Notes: generated from the sequence alone by a model not told the origin. 64,000 bases of DNA from Anaerolineae bacterium (GCA_022822305.1 JAJEBY010000016.1:1054001-1118000); one strand, 5' to 3'; shown: positions 41,535-51,112, numbered from the stretch's first letter. A program made the numbers and translations.

Positions 41535-43949
41535 ATGAATCGACAGATCGTCACGCAGGCGCCGAAAGCGATCGCGACCGCTTCGCAACCGGGACCAAGG
41601 CCGGCTGTAATCACGACCTACGACGCCTGGCGCAAGTATGTGCAAGCCAACTGGCGCGCGCTCAAGCGGCAAGCGGACAACTCCGCGCTGGATTCACCGT
41701 ATCAGAAGCTGGTCATGATGGTTTTCACGCCAGTCATGCCCACGCCGCAGACCAAACTGACTGTTTTGCGACGCCTGTTGAAGCACTATCGATACAGCGC
41801 CCCGCTCAGCAAACGACTGACCGAGATTTACCGCGACCGCAATTATGGGCGCACGGCCGAAGAACTCGCCGCCAAGGACCTGCTGCCGGAGCAGCTGACC
41901 ACGGATGAACTCGTGGGCCTGGACTGGCTGATTGTGGCGACTGGCGGCCTGGATGGCTCGGCGAATCAAGGCGATATGGCCATTCACTTCGCGCGCCATT
42001 TGCTGGAATACATGCGCGACAATCGCGATTATCCGTCGGCGGTGCGCGTCCAGGCCGGCTCGATTTCCGCCGGCGGCCACGTGATCTTTGCCGGGCAAGA
42101 TGTCAACATCGTGGCCGAAAACTATACCGGCAACAAGTCCGCGCTAAAGGCTTATCTGGCCGGCGTGCGCAGCGAATGGAATATCCCGACCACGACAATC
42201 CATCCGGCGTCTCAGCATCATACGCCGGCCATGCTCCATCAGCTCTATACGCCGGTGGACATCTGGACCGATCAGCGCTCATTCCACTCCGTCGGCATTG
42301 AAGAGCTGAACGCGCGTCGATACCAGGCGATAGAAAAAGACATGGGATATGTGCGCGAGTCCGTATTCGAGGTCGTTTCCGCGCACCCGCTCATCGTCAT
42401 CACCGGCGCCGCTGGCACGGGCAAAAGCTCCCTCTGTCGTTTCATCGTTACCGCGCTGGCTTACGCTTGTGATCCGCGAGCCGAGCGCCAAGACAAAGTC
42501 AAAGGGCTGGAGATGCTGGGCCCGTCCTGGATTCATGGACCGATTCTGCCCATTTATGTCAGCCTGCGCGACTTCTGCAATTCGGAAAACTTGTTCCCGC
42601 AATCGCTGCAGCAAAGTTCATCGGAGCACTTGCTCAACTATGTCAAGCAGTCGACTGGCAAGCTCGCCGACCACCTCGAATCATATTTGACGCAGACCGA
42701 TGTGCCCACCCACGGCAGCATGCTGGTGCTGGATGGACTGGACGAAGTCTACGAGGCGAATGACCGCATCATCCTGCAGCGTATCATCGAGAATTGGGCC
42801 GATCGCTTCCCCAGCTGTCGCATCATCGTCACCAGCCGCACCTACGCCTATCGTCACGATTCGCGCTGGCGGCTTTCCGAGCGATTTGCCTCCGCCGAGC
42901 TGGCGCCCTTCAATTGGGAGCAGGTCAAGACCTACATTGATCGCTGGTACGCGAACGTGGCGGTAAACCGTCCCAGCGCGCTAGGTGGACGAGCAGTCGC
43001 GTTGAAGCAGTCCGCATTGATGGCGAACGACCTCTACAAGGCCATTCGCGAAAACCGCGCGCTATGGCCGCTCGCCCGTCAGCCCCTGATGCTCGCGCTG
43101 CTGACGCTCATTCACGAAGACTACAAGCAATTGCCCGATAAACGCGCTGAACTCTACGAGCATACGGTTGAGTTGCTGGACCGCTGGAATATCCCGTCGC
43201 CTGCCGACAAGCTGCACGAAAAACTGGCCAACATCAATCTTGACCGCATGCGCGCCGCGCTGAAACTCATCGCCTTTGAGCTGCATTCGGAGCAGCAGAC
43301 CTATCAACGCTATCCGACCATCATCAATCGCGCGCGCTTGCTCGACACCTTGCTGCAGCAGCAATCACAAGACGAAGGCCTGGGCGCGGGCATCGAGGAT
43401 GTGCTGGAGTATCTGGCGACGCGCAACAGCATCCTGGTAGCCGATTCGCCCAACCTCTATCGTTTCCCCCACCTGACCATTCAGGAATACCTGGCGGCTT
43501 GCGCGTTGCTGGAATTCTATGACGAATGCAAGATGCCAGACGGCTTAAGTCCGCAAAGCGCCGAGGGCTGGACCTTCCCCGAAAATGTTGTGGCCTTGCT
43601 CAGCCACGATTACGCGCGCTGGCGCAATGTTGTGCTCTTCGCTGGCGCCATCATCGCGGCTGGCAAGTGGCAAGACATGCGCTGGCAGCTGATCGAGGAA
43701 CTGCTGCCGGACCGACTCCTGCGCAATCTTTCGGAACAATCGCTCCATTGCATCAGCGTCGCAGCTGAAATCTGGGGCGAGAGCTGGCTGAAGTCCCGTA
43801 CCCGCAGCCAGTTCGGCATCGAGGCGCATTTGATTCAATGCCTGCAACTCATCCAGCGCGATGAACGCATCGATGCCCCGGAACGCGCCAATAATCAAGC
43901 AGTGCTGACCAAGCTCGTCCGTTATCATTCGGCGCGCTCAAAAGCATGA
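41535..43949 (+). CDS. NACHT-domain STAND ATPase with uncharacterised N-terminal domain
   Basis: 804 residues. Residues 30-165 are a helical domain I do not recognise (W-R-K-Y-V-Q-A-N-W-R-A, T-K-L-T-V-L-R-R-L-L, D-L-L-P-E-Q-L-T-T-D-E-L). Residues 175-195 carry S-A-G-G-H-V-I-F-A-G-Q-D-V-N-I-V, shared with the preceding small protein. The NACHT domain has Walker A G-A-A-G-T-G-K-S at 291-298, Walker B M-L-V-L-D-G-L-D-E-V near 400 and I-I-V-T-S-R-T-Y as sensor. Then comes the helical part ending R-F-P-H-L-T-I-Q-E-Y-L-A-A, typical of NACHT proteins. There is no C-terminal repeat sensor, unlike the first gene. GGGGA precedes the ATG. Confidence 0.88.
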   Translation: MNRQIVTQAPKAIATASQPGPRPAVITTYDAWRKYVQANWRALKRQADNSALDSPYQKLVMMVFTPVMPTPQTKLTVLRRLLKHYRYSAPLSKRLTEIYRDRNYGRTAEELAAKDLLPEQLTTDELVGLDWLIVATGGLDGSANQGDMAIHFARHLLEYMRDNRDYPSAVRVQAGSISAGGHVIFAGQDVNIVAENYTGNKSALKAYLAGVRSEWNIPTTTIHPASQHHTPAMLHQLYTPVDIWTDQRSFHSVGIEELNARRYQAIEKDMGYVRESVFEVVSAHPLIVITGAAGTGKSSLCRFIVTALAYACDPRAERQDKVKGLEMLGPSWIHGPILPIYVSLRDFCNSENLFPQSLQQSSSEHLLNYVKQSTGKLADHLESYLTQTDVPTHGSMLVLDGLDEVYEANDRIILQRIIENWADRFPSCRIIVTSRTYAYRHDSRWRLSERFASAELAPFNWEQVKTYIDRWYANVAVNRPSALGGRAVALKQSALMANDLYKAIRENRALWPLARQPLMLALLTLIHEDYKQLPDKRAELYEHTVELLDRWNIPSPADKLHEKLANINLDRMRAALKLIAFELHSEQQTYQRYPTIINRARLLDTLLQQQSQDEGLGAGIEDVLEYLATRNSILVADSPNLYRFPHLTIQEYLAACALLEFYDECKMPDGLSPQSAEGWTFPENVVALLSHDYARWRNVVLFAGAIIAAGKWQDMRWQLIEELLPDRLLRNLSEQSLHCISVAAEIWGESWLKSRTRSQFGIEAHLIQCLQLIQRDERIDAPERANNQAVLTKLVRYHSARSKA

Positions 43950-43978
43950 GGTATCGCGCCTCGATTGAAGGAACATAT

Positions 43979-45160
43979 ATGAAAAACGCCATTATAGTCA
44001 TACTCGTGTGCCTGCTGGGCAGCATCGGAATGATACGCGCGCAAGAAAGCGAGCCTGAAATCGTCGTTTTCCGTGCCGACGCTCCAGACCCCGACGCTGT
44101 CGCCCTAACGGCCATCGCCGACGGATTCACTCGACCGCTCTTCCTCACGCACGCCGGCGATGGCAGCGAACGCATCTTTGTCCTCGAACAGACCGGCAAG
44201 ATTTGGATCCTCAAGGATGGCGAGCGTTCGGAGTTTCCCTTTCTGGATCTCTCAGAATTGATCACGCAGACTGCCGATCGTCCCTATAGCGAACAAGGAT
44301 TGCTTGGCCTGGCTTTTCATCCCGAATACGCATCCAACGGCCTTTTCTTCGTCAACTACACCGATCGCCGCGGCGCGACAATCGTCGCTAGATACCTGGT
44401 ATCGCTCAGCAATCCCGATATCGCCGACATCAATAGCGGCCAAATCATATTCCAGCTCTCGCAGCCATATGCCAACCACAACGGCGGGCACATCGAATTC
44501 GGCCCCGATGCTTATCTGTATGTCAGTCTGGGCGATGGCGGATCAGCCAATGACCCGCTCGGCGCCGGACAAAATCGCCAGCTCTTGCTCGGGTCCATCT
44601 TGCGCATTGATGTCGATAGCGCCCTCCCCTATGCCATCCCGCCCGACAATCCCTTCGTGGACGACAACCGGGCGCTTGACGAGATTTGGGCTTACGGGCT
44701 GCGCAATGTCTGGCGCTTCAGTTTCGATCGGCAATCGGGCGATCTTTATATGGGCGATGTCGGGCAGAACCGCTGGGAGGAGATTAACTTCCAGCCCGCG
44801 GATAGCGGCGGGGGCGAAAACTACGGCTGGAATGTATGGGAGGGGTCTCATCCATTCGCCGGCGGAAGCGCAGACAATCATGTCCCGCCGATATTTGAGT
44901 ACAGCCATGACGCCGGCTGCTCCATCACCGGCGGCTATGTGTATCGGGGCGCGCTGATCCCGGAACTGGAAGCGGCCTACATCTTCGGCGACTATTGCTC
45001 GGGCCGTATCTGGGCATCCTATCGCGATGACGAACTGCACTGGCGCACGCGTGAATTTCTGCGTACGAATTTGGCCATCAGCAGCTTTGGAGAAGACGAA
45101 TCCGGCGAGCTTTACACGATTGATTACGCCGGCGCGATCTATCGCTTTGATCCGGCCTGA
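43979..45160 (+). CDS. Secreted PQQ-dependent sugar dehydrogenase-like beta-propeller
   Basis: 393 residues from ATG 43979 (AGGA 6 bases upstream), with a signal peptide (A-I-I-V-I-L-V-C-L-L-G-S-I-G-M-I, cleavage near I-R-A-Q). The mature protein is a glucose/sorbosone dehydrogenase propeller: G-F-T-R-P-L-F-L-T-H-A-G-D-G-S, L-G-L-A-F-H-P-E-Y, N-H-N-G-G-H-I-E-F-G-P-D-A-Y-L-Y-V-S-L-G-D-G-G, Y-G-L-R-N-V-W-R-F-S-F, G-D-V-G-Q-N-R-W-E-E-I-N, G-E-N-Y-G-W-N. Key His and Arg residues of the PQQ/Ca site are in place. It would oxidise an aldose outside the membrane. ATG 43946 overlaps the NACHT stop and is less likely. No functional link to the NACHT cluster is evident. Confidence 0.88.
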   Translation: MKNAIIVILVCLLGSIGMIRAQESEPEIVVFRADAPDPDAVALTAIADGFTRPLFLTHAGDGSERIFVLEQTGKIWILKDGERSEFPFLDLSELITQTADRPYSEQGLLGLAFHPEYASNGLFFVNYTDRRGATIVARYLVSLSNPDIADINSGQIIFQLSQPYANHNGGHIEFGPDAYLYVSLGDGGSANDPLGAGQNRQLLLGSILRIDVDSALPYAIPPDNPFVDDNRALDEIWAYGLRNVWRFSFDRQSGDLYMGDVGQNRWEEINFQPADSGGGENYGWNVWEGSHPFAGGSADNHVPPIFEYSHDAGCSITGGYVYRGALIPELEAAYIFGDYCSGRIWASYRDDELHWRTREFLRTNLAISSFGEDESGELYTIDYAGAIYRFDPA

Positions 45161-45172
45161 ATCGCTATCCAG

Positions 45173-46549
45173 TTACGCGAGCGCCGGTGTCTCGGCCGTA
45201 TTCTCAATGCCGGCCCGCAAGCGCTTGTATTGAGCAATCAGCGTCTTTATCTGCAATTCAATTGGGTGATAGCGGCTCATTATCTGCTTGCCTTCGGTCT
45301 GCAATTGTCGCATTTCCGTTTCGATCTTGCGCAAGCGCGACTCCAGTTTCATATCATAGTTCTTCCAGTCAATGTATGCCAACGGCACCAGCAATATGAA
45401 GAAAGCGCCGAGGCCATACATGATTGAGGCGTAATCGGGCTGATTCGTATAGTCCATGTAAAATCCATAGGCGCCGCTCGCCAAAACCAACATCACGTGC
45501 AAGAACATGCGACGCGCGAACGCCCCGCGTTTCTGCCGTCTGTCCAGCTTTCTCTGCAGCTTGTCACGCCGAGTCTTCAATTGTTGGAGATCGCCGCGAA
45601 TCTCGTTCACCTTTTCCCGCAAGGGCTCCGCTTCTTCCATGAAGGTATCCAGGCGCTGTTTCACCAAGCGCGCGTCTTCCCACGAATCCATCATCCGGTT
45701 GTAGTGCACTTCAAGCGCCTTAATCTGCAGATCAAGCGGTTGGTAACGCTGGCGATATTGCGTGCCCTCGTACTGCAAATCACGAATCTCGCTCTCCAGC
45801 GATCGGCGCCGTGAGTTGAGCCGCGTGCGGGGATCCTTCCAGTTGGCGATGACGATGGGAATCAGCAGGCCGCAAGTTGCCGCCAGACCAAACGCCACCA
45901 AGCTGAAATCTCGATAGCTGTTGAAATAATGGACGCCGACCGTACCGCTGGCTATGGTCAGTACCACGAGCATGCCGATTCGCCGCAGCACAAAGGCGCG
46001 CGTGTTGCGCCGGTCAATCTTCTTTTTGGTCGTCTGATGCTTTTCTCGCAGCGCTTCCAGATTCCCGCGCAGGCTGCCGAGCTGCTCGCGCATGGGCTGC
46101 CCTTGCAAGCGCAAGGCATCCAGCCGCGCTTTGAATTGCTGGATTTTGCCCCAGTCGTCATATTGCTGCTGACTGCCGATATACCATTGGCCGGCATCTT
46201 CATCACCGAAAATGTAGCGCCCAAATTCAAATCTATAGGGCAAAGGTTTGCCGTTGCTGAGGCTGTGCTCCAGATCGCTGACCTCCCCCACCAGCTGCTC
46301 GTGCAGCAGCAGCAGCAAGTTAAGCGGAGCGGCCTGCCGCTTGATCTCGTCGCTGCTATGCGCGTCGCTTCGCGTACCGAGGGAATCGCGATGGAGCGTT
46401 AGTTCGGATCGCAGCCTGCCCAGCTCTTGTCGCGCGCGGCGAATGCCCGCTGCCCGTTCTCGCGCGTCAATGTGATGTTGAAACAGGCCAGGTATCCCAA
46501 TGGCATGCATGTCATCGAGGTAATCCTGCGGCGTCTGTTGTTCGATCAT
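45173..46549 (-). CDS. Coiled-coil membrane protein with internal tandem duplication
   Basis: 458 residues from ATG 46549 (TTG 46585 is an alternative). After about 135 N-terminal residues, a module of about 145 residues occurs twice (approximately 138-286 and 293-444): coiled coil, basic patch, two membrane segments, coiled coil. Copy 1 ends with R-Y-Q-P-L-D-L-Q-I-K-A-L, copy 2 with R-Y-H-P-I-E-L-Q-I-K-T-L; the membrane hairpins end with I-V-I-A-N-W-K and L-A-Y-I-D-W-K. Four membrane segments in all with coils on the cytoplasmic side. No known function; a scaffolding or envelope role is a guess. Convergent with the dehydrogenase. Confidence 0.78.
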   Translation of the reverse strand: MIEQQTPQDYLDDMHAIGIPGLFQHHIDARERAAGIRRARQELGRLRSELTLHRDSLGTRSDAHSSDEIKRQAAPLNLLLLLHEQLVGEVSDLEHSLSNGKPLPYRFEFGRYIFGDEDAGQWYIGSQQQYDDWGKIQQFKARLDALRLQGQPMREQLGSLRGNLEALREKHQTTKKKIDRRNTRAFVLRRIGMLVVLTIASGTVGVHYFNSYRDFSLVAFGLAATCGLLIPIVIANWKDPRTRLNSRRRSLESEIRDLQYEGTQYRQRYQPLDLQIKALEVHYNRMMDSWEDARLVKQRLDTFMEEAEPLREKVNEIRGDLQQLKTRRDKLQRKLDRRQKRGAFARRMFLHVMLVLASGAYGFYMDYTNQPDYASIMYGLGAFFILLVPLAYIDWKNYDMKLESRLRKIETEMRQLQTEGKQIMSRYHPIELQIKTLIAQYKRLRAGIENTAETPALA

Positions 46550-46704
46550 TGCGCGAACCTGCTGCAATAGGTAGGCCGCAAACACAAAAAAGAGCCTGCA
46601 GCCATTCCAAACTGAGACAGGGTCATTATAGCATAACCAAGCGAAAGCAAGTCTCGCGGCGCGATCATTGCTACACTAGGATCAGACACGCCGGGAGAAC
46701 ATGC

Positions 46705-47667
46705 ATGAACGTGGTCCAGCTCTATCCGCTTAAGCTGCAACCCGCTCTCCACGTCAAAGTTTGGGGCGGCAGAAGGCTAAGCGCGCTGCTCAACAAAGAT
46801 CTGCCGACTGACGAACCCTATGGCGAATCCTGGGAGCTGCACGATAGCGCCATCGTCAGCAATGGCGCGCTGGCTGGCCAAAGTCTGGGCGACATCTTGC
46901 GCGACTACGGCGCAGCATTGATCGGCTATGCTGTCGATAGCAGCCAAGGATTCCCCCTGCTCGCCAAATTCATCGATGCCGAGCTTTGGCTGTCTATTCA
47001 GGTGCATCCTGACGATGAGCAGGCGCGGCGCCTGGAAAGGGAACCGCGCGGCAAAACCGAAGCGTGGCTGATTCTGCACGCTGAGCCAGGCGCGAAGCTG
47101 GTCATCGGCGTCGAGCCGGGCACATCCCGAACCGAGCTGGAAGCATCGATCAGCAGCGGCCGCGTGGAGAACCTGCTGCATTTCACGTCGGTTGAAGCCG
47201 GCGATGTCCTCTACATTCCCGCCAATACCGTACACGCGCTGGGTCCAGGACTGCTGATATACGAAATTCAACAATCCAGCGATACCACCTATCGGCTGTA
47301 TGATTGGGGACGCCTGGGGCTTGACGGCGCGCCGCGACCCCTACATATCGAGAAAGGCTTACAAGTAGCGAATCTCGAGTCACTGCCTGCGATCCAGCGC
47401 CCGGAAAACGCGCTCATCATCGACGGCGAATACTTCCGCGCCTGGCGCCATCAGCTGCGCGGCGAACGGATTTGCATCGCGACTGAAGACCGCTTTCAGG
47501 CGCTGACGTGTATTGAAGGCGCAGTCCACGTTGGAAGCGAGAGCCACGAAATCATCACGCTCGCGAAAGGCGAAACCGGCTTGATACCCGCCTGCATTCC
47601 CGAACTTATGCTAGAGGGCAGCGGCATCGTACTGCGTTCCTGTGAGAACGGCCCTTCCGGCGACTGA
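46705..47667 (+). CDS. manA: Mannose-6-phosphate isomerase, class I
   Basis: 320 residues from ATG 46705 with GGGAG 7 bases upstream. Motifs of class I PMI: K-V-W-G-G-R-R-L near the start, E-S-W-E-L-H, F-P-L-L-A-K-F-I-D-A, S-I-Q-V-H-P-D-D (zinc His), K-T-E-A-W-L-I-L (zinc Glu), Y-I-P-A-N-T-V-H-A-L-G (second His) and Y-E-I-Q-Q-S-S-D-T-T-Y-R-L-Y-D. It interconverts mannose-6-phosphate and fructose-6-phosphate, fitting with a mannosidase in the same window. Its length is that of the short Bacillus-type enzymes. Confidence 0.93.
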   Translation: MNVVQLYPLKLQPALHVKVWGGRRLSALLNKDLPTDEPYGESWELHDSAIVSNGALAGQSLGDILRDYGAALIGYAVDSSQGFPLLAKFIDAELWLSIQVHPDDEQARRLEREPRGKTEAWLILHAEPGAKLVIGVEPGTSRTELEASISSGRVENLLHFTSVEAGDVLYIPANTVHALGPGLLIYEIQQSSDTTYRLYDWGRLGLDGAPRPLHIEKGLQVANLESLPAIQRPENALIIDGEYFRAWRHQLRGERICIATEDRFQALTCIEGAVHVGSESHEIITLAKGETGLIPACIPELMLEGSGIVLRSCENGPSGD

Positions 47668-47711
47668 GCCGACCAGCGTAGTCCAAACATTGCTTATACA
47701 AATCTGATACG

Positions 47712-47773
47712 GCTCTGACGCGCATCCGATGTCACGTCGACACAATAAGATTGTATCAACGCGTCGACAGAGC
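47712..47773 (+). repeat. Nested inverted repeat in the clpB leader
   Basis: Outer arms 47712-47722 (GCTCTGACGCG) and 47760-47773 (CGCGT, a CGA bulge, CAGAGC) pair over 11 positions. Inside lies ACAAT-AAG-ATTGT (47742-47754). Together they form a two-level hairpin about 150 bases before clpB. No T run follows. Confidence 0.45.
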
Positions 47774-47830
47774 TAACACCAAGCAAGTCTTGCATCTGCA
47801 ATTGAACGCCCCAACTTCAACATCGATTCA

Positions 47831-47870
47831 CCCTTCCCTGATGATTCGGGGAAGGGCTGGGGATGGGGTA
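47831..47870 (+). repeat. REP-like palindromic element before clpB
   Basis: A perfect 8-bp inverted repeat (CCCTTCCC at 47831-47838 and GGGAAGGG at 47849-47856, loop of 10), followed by the G-rich tail CTGGGGATGGGG. The composition is unlike the surrounding sequence and resembles short palindromic repeats that occur in many copies in some genomes. Only one copy is in this window, so the assignment is tentative. Confidence 0.4.
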
Positions 47871-47925
47871 GAAAACGGCGGTTCCAAGACTTTCGCTTCT
47901 TACTTGGTTTTACAGAGGAGGCACG

Positions 47926-50538
47926 ATGGACTTCACGCGTTACACCAACAAAGCGCAGCAAGCCGTTCTCTCAGCCCAGAGCATCGCGGCGGAACACCAC
48001 CACACCGGCATCGAACCGGCGCACGTCTTTCTCGGCCTGATGAACCAAGACGAGGGGCTTGTGCCGCGCATCATACAAAAGATCGGCGCGCAGCCGGCCG
48101 ATATCACAACCGAGCTGCAGCACATGCTGAGCAGCATGCCCCGCGCCAGCCAGCCCGCTTCCGGCCTTCAACTCAGCCGCGACAGCGTCCAGTTGTTCGC
48201 GCGAGCCGAAAAAGAAGCCAAACGGATGCGCGACGAATTCACCAGTACCGAGCATTTGCTCTTGGCGCTCGCGCGCGCCGCTGGAATCAGCAGCCTGCTG
48301 GAACGCCACAAAATCAGCTACGATGAGATTCTGCAAGCCCTGCAATCGATTCGCGGCCGCCAGCGCGTCACCAGCCAGGATCCCGAATCGACCTACGAGA
48401 GCTTAACCAAATTCGGGCGAGATCTCACCGAAGACGCGCGTGCAGGCGGGCTCGATCCAGTCATCGGACGCGATGCCGAGATCCGCCGTCTGATACATGT
48501 CATCAGCCGGCGCACCAAGAACAATCCGGTCCTGATCGGCGAAGCCGGCGTGGGCAAAACCGCCATCGTCGAAGGGCTGGCGCAGCGGCTGATCAACGGC
48601 GATGTTCCCGAAGGTCTGAAAGACAAGACCATCATCGCCCTCGATCTGGCGGCGCTGGTCGCGGGAAGCAAGTTTCGCGGAGAATTCGAAGAGCGCCTGC
48701 AAGCGGTGCTCAAGGAAATCGCCGAAAGCCAAGGCGAAATCATCCTCTTCATCGACGAGCTGCATAATATCGTCGGCGCCGGCAAAGCCGACGGCGCCAT
48801 GGATGCCGGCAATATGCTGAAACCGATGCTGGCGCGCGGCGAGCTGCGCATGATCGGCGCAACCACCCTCGACGAGTATCGGCAATACATCGAGAAAGAT
48901 GCCGCATTGGAACGCCGTTTCCAGCCAATCTTTGTCGACGAACCCTCGATCGAAGACACCATTAGCATTCTGCGCGGACTGAAAGAGCGCTACGAAGTGC
49001 ATCACGGTGTGCGCATCCAGGACAGCGCGGTCATCGCCGCGGCAGCGCTCAGCCATCGCTACCTGCCCGATCGCCAGTTGCCGGACAAGGCCATCGATCT
49101 GATTGACGAAGCCGCGGCCCACCTCAAAATGGAAATCGATAGCAAGCCGGAACAGCTCGATAAGATCGAGCGCCAAATCATGCAGTTGGAGATCGAGCGC
49201 GCAGCCTTGTACAAAGAAAAAGACGCCGCCTCCAAGCAACGTCTGCGCGATCTGGAATCCGAGCTGGCCGATGCGCAAGAATCGTTGAATAGCATGGCCG
49301 CCATCTGGCAGCACGAGAAAGATGTCATCCAAACCATGTCTGGCATCAAGACCGATATCGACAACGCGCGTGTACAGCTGGAGAGAGCGGAGCGGAGCAG
49401 TAACCTGGAGGAAGCGGCGAGATTGCGCTACGGCGTTCTTCCGGAACTGGAGAAATCCTTACGAGCGAGCGAATCCACAATTGAAGACATGCGCCAAAAC
49501 GGCGCGCTGATGCTCAAGGAAGAAGTTGACGCCGACGAGATCGCCGCAATCGTCAGTCGCTGGACCGGCATTCCCGTGGCGCGCATGCTGGAAGGCGAAA
49601 TCGAAAAACTGCTGCGCATGGAAGACCGCCTGCATGAACGGGTAATCGGGCAGGACGATGCCGTTGCTGCCGCTTCAGCCGCCGTGCGACGCAGCCGCGC
49701 CGGCTTGCAAGATTCGAATCGACCCGTCGGCGCCTTTCTCTTCCTGGGACCCACCGGCGTCGGCAAGACCGAGATGGCGCGTTCGCTGGCGCATTTCCTC
49801 TTCGATGACGAAAACGCCATGGTGCGCATCGACATGAGCGAATACGGCGAAAAGCACAGCACCGCCCGTCTGATTGGCGCCCCGCCGGGCTACGTCGGCT
49901 ATGAAGAAGGCGGTCAACTCACCGAAGCCGTGAGGAGGCGGCCCTATTGCGTGCTGCTCTTCGACGAAATCGAGAAAGCGCATCCGGATGTCTTCAACCT
50001 GTTTCTGCAAGTGTTTGACGATGGACGGCTTACCGACGGACAAGGGCGCACGGTCAACTTCACCAACTGCGTCATTATCATGACCAGCAATGTTGGCAGC
50101 GCGTTGATCAAACAGATGGGCGCGAATCTGGATCAGTCCGCCGGGCGCGGCGCCATCATGAACGAACTCGATCGGCATTTCCGTCCCGAGTTTCTCAATC
50201 GCCTCGACGAGATCATCATCTTCCACAGCCTCTCGCGCGAACACATTCTGCGCATTGTCGATCTGCAACTGGCGAAGCTGAGAAATGTCCTTGACGATCG
50301 CCATATCAGCTTCGACATCAGTCAGCCCGCCAAGCTGCATTTGGCCGACCTCGGCTGGGATCCGGTCTTTGGCGCTCGTCCCCTCAAGCGCGCCATCCAG
50401 AGGCATCTGCACGATCCATTGGCAGTGGCGATACTCGAAGGCAGGATAGCCGACGGCGATCATGTTGACATAGATCTAGACGAACATGCGGCCGAACTCA
50501 CATTCCAGGTTGCGATACAGGAAGCCGAATTCGCATAG
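47926..50538 (+). CDS. clpB: ATP-dependent chaperone ClpB
   Basis: 870 residues, full length for ClpB. N-terminal Clp-N repeats ([24 protein letters not shown]). First AAA domain Walker A G-E-A-G-V-G-K-T at about 205 and Walker [11 protein letters not shown] long coiled-coil middle domain (about 400-530), which marks ClpB rather than ClpC/ClpA. Second AAA domain Walker A G-P-T-G-V-G-K-T at about 607 and [11 protein letters not shown]. No ClpP-binding tripeptide loop was seen. It rescues aggregated proteins with DnaK. GAGGAGG lies 4 bases before the ATG. No CIRCE element is visible upstream. Confidence 0.95.
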   Translation: MDFTRYTNKAQQAVLSAQSIAAEHHHTGIEPAHVFLGLMNQDEGLVPRIIQKIGAQPADITTELQHMLSSMPRASQPASGLQLSRDSVQLFARAEKEAKRMRDEFTSTEHLLLALARAAGISSLLERHKISYDEILQALQSIRGRQRVTSQDPESTYESLTKFGRDLTEDARAGGLDPVIGRDAEIRRLIHVISRRTKNNPVLIGEAGVGKTAIVEGLAQRLINGDVPEGLKDKTIIALDLAALVAGSKFRGEFEERLQAVLKEIAESQGEIILFIDELHNIVGAGKADGAMDAGNMLKPMLARGELRMIGATTLDEYRQYIEKDAALERRFQPIFVDEPSIEDTISILRGLKERYEVHHGVRIQDSAVIAAAALSHRYLPDRQLPDKAIDLIDEAAAHLKMEIDSKPEQLDKIERQIMQLEIERAALYKEKDAASKQRLRDLESELADAQESLNSMAAIWQHEKDVIQTMSGIKTDIDNARVQLERAERSSNLEEAARLRYGVLPELEKSLRASESTIEDMRQNGALMLKEEVDADEIAAIVSRWTGIPVARMLEGEIEKLLRMEDRLHERVIGQDDAVAAASAAVRRSRAGLQDSNRPVGAFLFLGPTGVGKTEMARSLAHFLFDDENAMVRIDMSEYGEKHSTARLIGAPPGYVGYEEGGQLTEAVRRRPYCVLLFDEIEKAHPDVFNLFLQVFDDGRLTDGQGRTVNFTNCVIIMTSNVGSALIKQMGANLDQSAGRGAIMNELDRHFRPEFLNRLDEIIIFHSLSREHILRIVDLQLAKLRNVLDDRHISFDISQPAKLHLADLGWDPVFGARPLKRAIQRHLHDPLAVAILEGRIADGDHVDIDLDEHAAELTFQVAIQEAEFA

Positions 50539-50558
50539 GAGAAGAGGTGCGTGATTAG

Positions 50559-50585
50559 GGGGGTGACGCGTCGCCCCCGTTTTCA
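50559..50585 (+). terminator. Rho-independent terminator of clpB
   Basis: An 8-bp stem GGGGGTGA/TCGCCCCC (one G-U pair) with loop CGCG is followed by GTTTTC. It lies 20 bases after the clpB stop and reaches the stop of the convergent Trm112-like gene. Confidence 0.85.
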
Positions 50586-50822
50586 TTCGGCGGGCGGGGG
50601 AACGGGCAGGTCGGCCTCGGCGGTATCTTTCCACTTTTCGCCTTCGTCGACCAACATCACCGGTATGCCATCGCGGATTGGATACTTGTAGCCACTATCA
50701 TCACAAACCAGCCAACTGTCTTTGACAATGCGCAGTTGGCCGGGATCATCGCCTTTATCCTGATAATGCACGGCGACCGGGCAGCGCAGGATACTTATGA
50801 GTTCATCAGATACGACCGGCAT
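50583..50822 (-). CDS. Trm112-like small protein (UPF0434/YcaR type)
   Basis: 79 residues. L-I-S-I-L-R-C-P-V at the start and Y-K-Y-P-I-R-D-G-I-P-V-M-L near the end are the signature of the Trm112/YcaR family, small zinc-ribbon-like proteins. The usual C-P-x-C is reduced to C-P-V-A here, and only one other Cys is present (L-V-C-D-D), so zinc binding is unlikely. GAGG lies 7 bases before the ATG. Convergent with clpB. Confidence 0.82.
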   Translation of the reverse strand: MPVVSDELISILRCPVAVHYQDKGDDPGQLRIVKDSWLVCDDSGYKYPIRDGIPVMLVDEGEKWKDTAEADLPVPPPAE

Positions 50823-51112
50823 CTCTCGCCCTCAGTGATTCCAATAAAGTAATGCAAGAAATAACGGGACGTTGTAGGGGCCTCTCGCCTCGACGCCTTC
50901 CGTCCCAGTCACGCTCTTTTGGGCGATTCACCGAAACGCCCCAACAGGTCAGCAATTGCATGACTGACGTGATTCTACATCCGTTAAAGAATCGTCCGTT
51001 GCAATCGAGTATAGCTTTCACTAGAGTAAGCGTCAATTCAAGCCCGTGCGCCCGCGCAAGTTGAACACGTTAGCTGAAACCCCATTCGACCGACATCAAG
51101 AGAGCATCTTTT

